A stretch of DNA of 50,091 nucleotides. It comes from Pseudomonadota bacterium. Lineage in GTDB: Bacteria > Pseudomonadota > Alphaproteobacteria > Sphingomonadales > Sphingomonadaceae. Both the position numbers and the translations under genes were made by a program. The notes below the pieces were generated by a model that was not told where the DNA came from, made no database searches, and saw only the letters and a program-made list of their open reading frames with translations. Each line of letters starts with the position of its first letter. Position 1 is the first letter of the stretch. The stretch spans positions 1 to 50,091 of the forward strand of contig CAUJIW010000057.1 in assembly GCA_963205175.1 (NCBI GenBank). Direction: 5' to 3'. Shown piece after piece: positions 1 through 5,815 of this stretch.

Positions 1-456
1 GTGCTGGTGGCCCAGGCGCTGCACTGGTTCGATGTGCCGCGCTTCTACGACGAGGTGGCGCGCGTCTGCCGGCCGGGCAGCCTGTTCGTCGCGGTGATGT
101 ATGAGCTGGCCAGCATCGACGCCGCCATCGACGATGCCGTGCTGGCCTTCTACCAGGGCGACATCGGCCCCTACTGGCCAGGCGACCGCCGGCATATCGA
201 GACCGGCTATGCCACCATCCCCCGCCGCTTCCCCGAAGTGCCCTTCCCCGCCCTCACCATGACCGCCGCCTGGACGCTGGACCAGTTCATGGGCTACCTC
301 GCCACCTGGTCGGCGGTGCAGCGCTACCGCAACGCCACCGGCCGCGACCCGCTGCCGGCGCTGGCCGGGACGCTGGCGCCGCTGTGGGGCGCTGCGGCCG
401 ACACCGTCCGCACCGTCAGCTGGCCGTTGCGCACCATCACCGGCCGGGTGGGGTGA
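1..456 (+). CDS. class I SAM-dependent methyltransferase, C-terminal part
   Basis: The reading frame is open from the first base of the window to a TGA at 454-456, so this is the last ~151 residues of a longer protein. The start AQALHWFDVPRFYDEVARV followed by CRPGSLFVAVMYE is typical of the motif after the SAM-binding site in methyltransferases of the Methyltransf_11/25 type, where the HWF stretch follows strand beta-4 and the RPG turn precedes beta-5. The SAM-binding glycine loop lies outside the window, so the substrate cannot be named. It converges on the antitoxin gene with only 15 bases between the two ends. Confidence 0.75.
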   Translation: MLVAQALHWFDVPRFYDEVARVCRPGSLFVAVMYELASIDAAIDDAVLAFYQGDIGPYWPGDRRHIETGYATIPRRFPEVPFPALTMTAAWTLDQFMGYLATWSAVQRYRNATGRDPLPALAGTLAPLWGAAADTVRTVSWPLRTITGRVG

Positions 457-471
457 GCGCGGAGGGGGGCC

Positions 472-705
472 TCAGCCGACCGCCCAGTCGCCAAATTCGT
501 CGTCGGGCAGTGGCTCGTTGAAGCGCGCGTCCATGGCGATCCTGCCCCGCAGCGCCCCGAAGCAGCGACGGCCGCGCGGCACCACCGGCACCAGCCGCAC
601 CACCGGCACGTTTCCGCGAGCGATGACCACCTCGTCGCCGGCCAGCGCGTCAGCGATCAGCCCGGACAGGTTGGTCTTGGCGTCCGATACGGAGAACCGG
701 GCCAT
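472..705 (-). CDS. Phd/YefM (VapB-like) type II antitoxin, apparently without toxin
   Basis: A 77-residue protein. Its first half (SVSDAKTNLSGLIADALAG, then a stretch ending VVIARGNVPVVRLVP) has the classic Phd/YefM fold pattern: beta-hairpin, AKxNLSxLI helix, and the GDEVVIARG / PVxxLVP strands that form the DNA-binding dimer. The acidic tail (LPDDEFGDWAVG) is the kind of C-terminal segment that docks on a toxin. In this family the PIN or RelE toxin usually follows the antitoxin. Here the downstream side is occupied by the convergent methyltransferase gene, and no toxin-like gene lies upstream either. ATG at 703-705; only a weak Shine-Dalgarno site is visible. Confidence 0.8.
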   Translation of the reverse strand: MARFSVSDAKTNLSGLIADALAGDEVVIARGNVPVVRLVPVVPRGRRCFGALRGRIAMDARFNEPLPDDEFGDWAVG

Positions 706-944
706 GGGCAGCTTCTTAGCTCACCATATTGCGAGATACGAGGGCCGACGAGGGATGCCCTGAGGGCGGCTTGGCACCCGGCGATGGCGCGCCGATGGCA
801 ACCGGGGGTGGGCAAGAATCAATATACTATCCTCGGAAAACCCGTCCCCGGAAATTCCACTCAGGGCTGGATGAAAGTTCCATGGCAGGCCATCGCCGGA
901 GAATTCTGAGTTCGCCGCCACCAATAATTCCGTCCTCAATATAT

Positions 945-2189
945 CTACTCGCCATTAACATTTGCCGCTTCTGGTAGCGCATTCATTGTCCGATAAAGAT
1001 GTGGATTTTGCGTACACTCCTCCCTAACTCGGTTCATCCAGTTATCATACCAGCACCAAGTCTGCCCGACCGCTACAGCACCATAGCCTTTATTATGATT
1101 CTTGGCATCCAGATTCTTCCAAAGCTTGGTGTGACTATGCATATTAAATAGATCCCAACCCTCGGCGTTCATCTGATGCACGATCTCGCCGGGCAGATAT
1201 TTCTTCTTCTCGACCTCTTTAAGAGCGATGTTAAATTTCTGTTCCACTTCCGATCCGGGAGGCACGATTTCGACAGCCAAGTCAGCGCCCGAGGAGCGGT
1301 TGGCCGTGCGGCCGACCATGAAGACACGAAAAGCATAGCGCGGATCGGCCTGCTGTTCAGGCGTCAGATGGCTCTCGAACCCACTCAGCATGGCCTCGAC
1401 ATTACGTGGCAGGCCACCGCCCTTCTTCAATATCGCGCGCTGATCTGGACTGAGGGCTACGAATTGCAAAGCTATCGGCAGGCGGCGTTCAAGAGCGTAC
1501 TGCAAACCGAATAGGCGTTTAATCGCGTCGTTGAAGTTGATACAGCAGGCTTGGAGCTTAGCACTGATAGTATCGTCAATTCGATTGGTCGATCGATGTT
1601 CGATCTCGTGCCTTAATTGGAGAAGAAAATTTAAATTATCCTTTTCGCCGTGCTCGATCGGGCACCGTCCACACTTCAAACACTGACTCAAGTCCCAGAA
1701 TTTATCCGCACCATTGTGCGTAGTGATGACCACCCTTTGACCATTCTGATTTTTCGTGTGGCGATAGTCGATTCCCTCACGTTTGAACCAAGCATGTAGC
1801 AGATAGGTCCAGGCAATAACGGCCGTGACGATGAACAATTCGGCCCGGAAGGTCAGTCCGGCGCTGTTGAAAATATGAACCGCCGCGATCATGGCCTCGC
1901 GCGCTTTTATCAATAATTCGTCACCACATAGGGACAAACCGGTTTCAGCGTCGACTTCTGGCCACCATGATAAAAAGGCGTTAAGGTCATCCGCTGTAGC
2001 GGAACGAACGCCGGCGTGTTTTGCAGATGTGCGAATTTCGGCGATGGCACGGTGATTGATCGACCGGGTGGGACGCGTGAAATAGGCTAGAATATCTTGG
2101 TCATTCGGCCAGCGACCATCGGCGATCATCGCCTTTATCAGGGATATCTCCCAACGCTCTAGCCTGTTACCTCGTCTACGGACCGGCAC
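945..2189 (-). CDS. DUF3644 protein with a HEPN-type RxxxxH motif
   Basis: A 414-residue protein starting at GTG (2187-2189), preceded by GGGAG at a usable distance. The N-terminus (about residues 14-55, including DILAYFTRPTRSINHRAIAE) looks like a helix-turn-helix. The middle (about 90-200) matches DUF3644 as I know it: LLIKAREAMIAAVHIFNSAG, then ELFIVTAVIAWTYLLHAWF. R193-H198 (RHEIEH) fits the HEPN ribonuclease motif R-x4-H. Three cysteines in CLKCGRC (170, 173, 176) may bind metal. The C-terminal third (SEVEQKF ... FNMHSHTKLWKNL) is unassigned. DUF3644 is a HEPN-related family often found in defence islands, and here it follows an Abi_2 gene on the same strand 72 bases away. Base composition is more AT-rich than the flanking genes, which suggests transfer. 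The function is inferred, not shown. Confidence 0.75.
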   Translation of the reverse strand: MPVRRRGNRLERWEISLIKAMIADGRWPNDQDILAYFTRPTRSINHRAIAEIRTSAKHAGVRSATADDLNAFLSWWPEVDAETGLSLCGDELLIKAREAMIAAVHIFNSAGLTFRAELFIVTAVIAWTYLLHAWFKREGIDYRHTKNQNGQRVVITTHNGADKFWDLSQCLKCGRCPIEHGEKDNLNFLLQLRHEIEHRSTNRIDDTISAKLQACCINFNDAIKRLFGLQYALERRLPIALQFVALSPDQRAILKKGGGLPRNVEAMLSGFESHLTPEQQADPRYAFRVFMVGRTANRSSGADLAVEIVPPGSEVEQKFNIALKEVEKKKYLPGEIVHQMNAEGWDLFNMHSHTKLWKNLDAKNHNKGYGAVAVGQTWCWYDNWMNRVREECTQNPHLYRTMNALPEAANVNGE

Positions 2190-2204
2190 TAGATATCTCC
2201 CAAC
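2143..2204. repeat. 13-bp direct repeat GATATCTCCCAAC, two copies 49 bp apart
   Basis: Identical copies at 2143-2155 and 2192-2204. The right copy covers the Shine-Dalgarno region (GTTGGGAGATATC read on the minus strand) just before the GTG start of the DUF3644 gene. The left copy encodes codons 12-15 of the same gene. It could be a binding site for an autoregulator, a short duplication, or chance. Confidence 0.6.
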
Positions 2205-2261
2205 AGACTGACAACATTTCGAAATGCCCTTGGGGCCCGCCTTCCCGCTGCACGATCACCG

Positions 2262-3173
2262 CTAATGCCATAACGGCCTCGCCTGCCAGTCGGCAGGGAA
2301 ACCCATGGCCGCCAGATCCCCGGTCGGGTGCGTCTGGACATGCGCCGCGATATCCGCCCACCAGGTCGAGGCCGGCGCCACCGTCCGCACGACATGGCCG
2401 ATCATGGTCAGGCCGTTGTAGAGCTTTGCCGGCGCCTGGCGCGCCGCCTGATCCAGCGACTGCCGCAAGGCCTCCGGCTTGTCGCCCAGCTTCGGCGGCG
2501 CCAGGAAGCCCCGGTTCCACAGCCGGCCGTGGTGGGCGCAGATGTTGCGCACGTCGGTGACGTGCCGGATCAGCGGCACGAGGACGGTTTCCGGCAAGCC
2601 CAACGGCTGGGCGATGCGGTTGCGCAGGCTTCGATCAGCCAGGTTGGAATACCAGCGCGACAGGTGGCCGAACGACATCATCTCGGCCACCATCCACACC
2701 GGTGGCAGCGCCGGGTCGTCATAACGGTCACGATAATGCTTGATGTAGGTCTCGCGTGACACCCCCACTTCAGCCGCCAGTTTGGCCAGGCTGCTGTGGA
2801 ATTCATCCCGTTTGCTGTAGAGGCTGGCATTGAGATAGGCATGGCCGCCCCCAAGCTGACCCAGCTGATAGGCCCAGCTGCCGCGCAGTGCCACCTCGAC
2901 ATGCTCCGTCCCTCGCATGACGAGACGACGCAGAAGGCGATCAAAATCGTACAGCGCGGTGACGTCCTCGAAGCGGGTACCGTCCCGAAAGCGCGGGCCA
3001 AGCTGTTCCTTCGGGTGTTCAAAATAGAGCCAATAGGCACTCAGCCGGTAATAGCTGACATGGCGCAACCAGAATGCGGCGGCCGCTTCATCGTCGACAC
3101 GCATGCCCTTGGCGCGCAGATGGCCGATCTGCTCCGGCAGAGTGAGCGCGGCCTTGGCATAGGACCGCGTCAC
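2262..3173 (-). CDS. Abi_2 (AbiD/AbiF-like) abortive-infection protein, HEPN
   Basis: With a GTG start at 3171-3173 the protein is about 303 residues. The frame stays open to a TTG at 3236, but that lies inside the T-rich tail of a terminator-like hairpin and would add 21 low-complexity residues, so the inner start is preferred. Abi_2 hallmarks follow in order: TLPEQIGHLRAKGM, the YYRLSAYWLYF motif, DFDRLLRRLV, and the HEPN catalytic-type motif RNICAH inside RNICAHHGRLWNR (about residues 209-214 from the GTG). Members of this family cause abortive infection in lactococci and resemble RNA-cleaving HEPN proteins such as Cas13 effectors. The next gene on the strand also carries an RxxxxH motif, so the pair may act together. 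No phage genes are nearby. Confidence 0.85.
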   Translation of the reverse strand: MTRSYAKAALTLPEQIGHLRAKGMRVDDEAAAAFWLRHVSYYRLSAYWLYFEHPKEQLGPRFRDGTRFEDVTALYDFDRLLRRLVMRGTEHVEVALRGSWAYQLGQLGGGHAYLNASLYSKRDEFHSSLAKLAAEVGVSRETYIKHYRDRYDDPALPPVWMVAEMMSFGHLSRWYSNLADRSLRNRIAQPLGLPETVLVPLIRHVTDVRNICAHHGRLWNRGFLAPPKLGDKPEALRQSLDQAARQAPAKLYNGLTMIGHVVRTVAPASTWWADIAAHVQTHPTGDLAAMGFPADWQARPLWH

Positions 3174-3201
3174 GCGGCGCGCCCCAAGGTCGCCGCGGTC
3201 G

Positions 3202-3309
3202 TCAGTCCCCCTGCCTTCGCTTGAGCCTGAAAACAAAAGACCCGCCCAGTGTGCATGTCCCGAGAGACAGAGGCCGGGCGGGTGCGATCAATATGCACAT
3301 AGTGCGCAT
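3202..3309 (-). CDS. possible 35-residue leader ORF before the Abi_2 gene
   Basis: ATG at 3307-3309 opens 35 codons (beginning MRTMCILIAPARPLSLG) and stops with TGA at 3202-3204, about 30 bases before the GTG of the abi gene. It reads straight through the terminator-like hairpin at 3230-3283. There is no family match and no strong Shine-Dalgarno sequence. It is recorded because a short ORF overlapping an intrinsic-terminator-like stem is the layout of a translational attenuator. It could equally be a chance ORF. Confidence 0.2.
   Translation of the reverse strand: MRTMCILIAPARPLSLGTCTLGGSFVFRLKRRQGD
3230..3283 (-). terminator. terminator/attenuator-like hairpin upstream of the Abi_2 gene
   Basis: Perfect 8-bp inverted repeat ACCCGCCC (3240-3247) / GGGCGGGT (3276-3283) with a 28-base loop. 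On the minus strand it is followed by a T-rich tract (TCTTTTGTTTT). It sits between the likely promoter region and the GTG start of the abi gene, so it would either end a transcript from the right or attenuate abi. Confidence 0.5.
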
Positions 3310-4221
3310 AGCTGAACAAATCAATAAGCCTGACCCGTGGCTCAACCGATCGTTGAGATCGGCCGGGCGCGGCGCGGATGGTGGGGCATGGCACGGGCGG
3401 GCATGGCGGGAGCGACCACTCCCTACCGCCCTTCCCCAATCGCCGGCACAATAACGGACCGCCTGTCATGACGGCATGATAACAACCCCGGCGGGCGCGT
3501 CCATAGCCGTTTTCGCGCAACCAGACAGCGCAGGCGCCACCCGCGCGCGGCACCAGGGGGCACCTTGATCCGCCGCCCACCTCGCGCGAACCGGCGAGCC
3601 GGCCGCTGTTTCACCGCTGTTACCCCTCGCCAGGCGCGTTTCAGGCGCGTGTTGGGGGTGTTTCGCGCGGCATTTCACCGTGATCTGGCGCGTTTTTTCG
3701 ATGATGGATGGTGTTTTGCGGGTGGAATCGCGGGGTTCACCGCCCCGAACACTCGTTTTCGCGGCCATTTTCACCCCTTTTGCGGCCGTTGCACGGGTGT
3801 TGTGCCGGGGGTGTTCCCCCCCCTGCCCGCGTCACGACAGGATGGCCGGGGACTGGCGACATGGCCCGAAGGATTGCTTTTTACCCGTCATTGATGTATA
3901 AAACCTACATCGCCCGTGTCCGCCGGTTGTTGCCGGCCGGCGCGGGCGGTGGGTCCGGGGTCGTGCGAGCCCGCCGGACGCGCTGTAACCTGTTGTTTTC
4001 TCGTGGCTCTTTGTTATCGTCGGCTCACCCCTCGCCCGTCGGCGCGGGGCCTCTCGCCCGGCGGACCGGACGGTTCGTGCGGCGGCGGTGGCCGTGCGTC
4101 CGCCCCCTGCCATCGGGAGGCCGTTCGCCCGCGAACAACGATTGCGAACAACGCCTTCAGGCGAAATCACCAACACGCTGAAAATGCGGCACAATTTCCC
4201 GGTCGACCCTGTCCGGCGCCC
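3284..4221. other. ~940-bp stretch without a convincing gene
   Basis: Frames on both strands are interrupted or give low-complexity Arg/Pro/Ala products with no recognisable motif and no supported start. Small structures seen are the inverted repeat GATGTA/TACATC (3893-3898 and 3906-3911, 7-base loop) and TCATG/CATGA near 3468-3481. Toward 3600-3800 the GC-rich background is broken by runs such as gtttcgcgcggcatttcacc, with no codon-like periodicity that I can see. It separates the HEPN genes from the end of purU and may be decayed or regulatory DNA. Confidence 0.5.
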
Positions 4222-5100
4222 CTAGTCGGCGAACACCACCGTCTTGCGGCCGTTGAGCATCACCCGGTCATCGAGGTGATAGCGGATGGCGCGCGCCAGC
4301 ACCCGGCGCTCGATGTCGCGGCCCTTGCGCACCAGATCCTCCGGCTTGTCGGCGTGGCTGATGCGCTCGACGTCCTGCTCGATGATCGGGCCTTCGTCGA
4401 GGTCCGAGGTCACGTAATGCGCGGTGGCGCCGATGATCTTCACCCCGCGCGCGTGCGCCTGGTGGTAGGGCCTGGCGCCCTTGAAGCTGGGCAGGAAGCT
4501 GTGGTGGATGTTGATGCAGCGGCCCGACAGCGCCGCCGACAGCTGGTCCGACAGGATCTGCATGTAGCGGGCCAGCACCACCAGATCGGTGCCGGTATCG
4601 TGCACCAGCCGCAGGATTTCAGCCTCCTGAGCGGCCTTGTTGTCCTTGCCCGCCGTGTCCTTGCCTACCGGCAGATAGTGGAACGGAATGCCGTCGAAAT
4701 CGAGGTGGGCGTAGGTCTCGCGCGGGTGGTTGGCGACAATGGCCGCGATGTCCATCTCCAGCTCGCCGATGCGCCAGCGGTACAGCAGGTCGGCCAGGCA
4801 GTGGTCGAACTTCGAGACCAGGATCATCACCCGGCGGCGCTGGCGGCGGTCGCGCAGCGTCCAGGTCATGGCGAACCGGTCGGCAACCTCGGCGAACTCG
4901 GCGGTCAGGGCGTCGCGCCCGCGCAGGTCGCCCACCGGGTTGAACAGCACCCGCATGAAGAAGCGATCGCTCTCCATGTCGTCGAACTGCTCCGCCTCGA
5001 AGATGTTGCAGTCATGCTGGAACAGGAAGGTCGCCACCGCCGCCACGATGCCGGGGCGGTTGGGGCACGAAAGGGTGAGCGCGTAGGTTTCGGTCGTCAT
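4222..5100 (-). CDS. purU: formyltetrahydrofolate deformylase
   Basis: 292 residues. Hydrolyses 10-formyl-tetrahydrofolate to formate and tetrahydrofolate in the cytosol. The N-terminal ACT domain (about 5-85, starting [19 protein letters not shown]) is followed by the formyltransferase-like fold. Catalytic Asn197-x-His199 in [16 protein letters not shown] and Asp235 in [10 protein letters not shown] are spaced 38 residues apart, as in PurN/PurU enzymes. It is the last gene of the methylamine operon, 55 bases after mgdD. In sarcosine and methylamine clusters purU recycles folate carrying the released one-carbon unit. ATG at 5098-5100. Confidence 0.95.
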   Translation of the reverse strand: MTTETYALTLSCPNRPGIVAAVATFLFQHDCNIFEAEQFDDMESDRFFMRVLFNPVGDLRGRDALTAEFAEVADRFAMTWTLRDRRQRRRVMILVSKFDHCLADLLYRWRIGELEMDIAAIVANHPRETYAHLDFDGIPFHYLPVGKDTAGKDNKAAQEAEILRLVHDTGTDLVVLARYMQILSDQLSAALSGRCINIHHSFLPSFKGARPYHQAHARGVKIIGATAHYVTSDLDEGPIIEQDVERISHADKPEDLVRKGRDIERRVLARAIRYHLDDRVMLNGRKTVVFAD

Positions 5101-5155
5101 GGCCGCCTGCCTTTAGCATCAACGGGTTAAAATTCATCGGCAAAAGTGTCGCCGG

Positions 5156-5815
5156 TCAGGGCAGGCCCGAGCGGGTCTCCCCGGCGGCGGCCGGCGCCAG
5201 CACATCGATGCCCGCCGCCGCGCCCGCGCTCACCAGCGCGTGCCACAGGCTGGCGGCGAAGGTCGAGAAGCAGGCGATGTCATAGACGGGATCGTCCGCC
5301 ACCTGCCACAACGCCACGCTGAGCTGGGCCATGCGGGTCAGCACCACGTCACCGGGGCGGAAAACGTCCGGGTGGAGGTCGATGCCGGCGAGCTTGGCCA
5401 ACGTCGCCCGCGCCGCCGGTCCGGCCAGCCGCAGCACCGTCCGCCCGTCCGACTGGTCGGCGACCGAGGCCCGCCCCGCCAGCGCGCGCGCCAGCCCCGG
5501 CACGAAGCCCGGCGCCACCCCCGCCGCTGTACCGCCCTCGGCCAGCAACAGCCACTGGCGCGGCCCGGCCCACACGGCGGTGACGCCCTCGGCCGCGACC
5601 CAGCGCGGCGTGTCCGGCAGGTCGAGCCCGTCGAGACCGAGCCCGTCGAGACCGAGCCGGTCGACGCCGGCGCGCGCGATCACCGTCGCCAGCGCCAGGC
5701 CCCGGCGCTCCCGCAGCACCAGCCCCGCCGGCCCGTCGGCGCGGCCGAGCCGGCCCGGCACCGCGAGGTCCGCCAGCGGCGAGGTGGCGACTAGGGGGAA
5801 CAGCGGCTCAGACAC
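5156..5815 (-). CDS. mgdD: N-methylglutamate dehydrogenase subunit D (SoxG-like)
   Basis: 219 residues from GTG at 5813-5815, which overlaps the last 8 bases of mgdC; translational coupling explains why no separate Shine-Dalgarno site is needed. A longer in-frame extension into mgdC is not supported by sequence quality. The fold resembles the folate-binding aminomethyltransferase family, as in the gamma subunit of heterotetrameric sarcosine oxidase: RWVAAEGVTAVWAGPRQWLLL, then DQSDGRTVLRLAGPAARATLAKL, and VFRPGDVVLTRMAQLSVALW. Residues ~50-65 carry a short tandem repeat (LGLDGLGLDGLDLP). It is assigned to N-methylglutamate dehydrogenase and not to sarcosine oxidase because of the upstream mgs and gmaS genes. 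Confidence 0.85.
   Translation of the reverse strand: MSEPLFPLVATSPLADLAVPGRLGRADGPAGLVLRERRGLALATVIARAGVDRLGLDGLGLDGLDLPDTPRWVAAEGVTAVWAGPRQWLLLAEGGTAAGVAPGFVPGLARALAGRASVADQSDGRTVLRLAGPAARATLAKLAGIDLHPDVFRPGDVVLTRMAQLSVALWQVADDPVYDIACFSTFAASLWHALVSAGAAAGIDVLAPAAAGETRSGLP
5627..5665. repeat. 15-bp tandem repeat inside mgdD
   Basis: Successive units of the type cccgtcgagaccgag produce the protein repeat LGLDGLGLDGLDL. The unit is a multiple of three, so copy number can change without a frameshift. Confidence 0.7.

Noticed and set aside
3466..3774. A 102-codon minus-strand frame beginning MKMAAKTSVRGG in the long gap
   Set aside because: No ribosome site, biased low-complexity composition and no recognisable family; it looks like a chance frame in GC-rich DNA.
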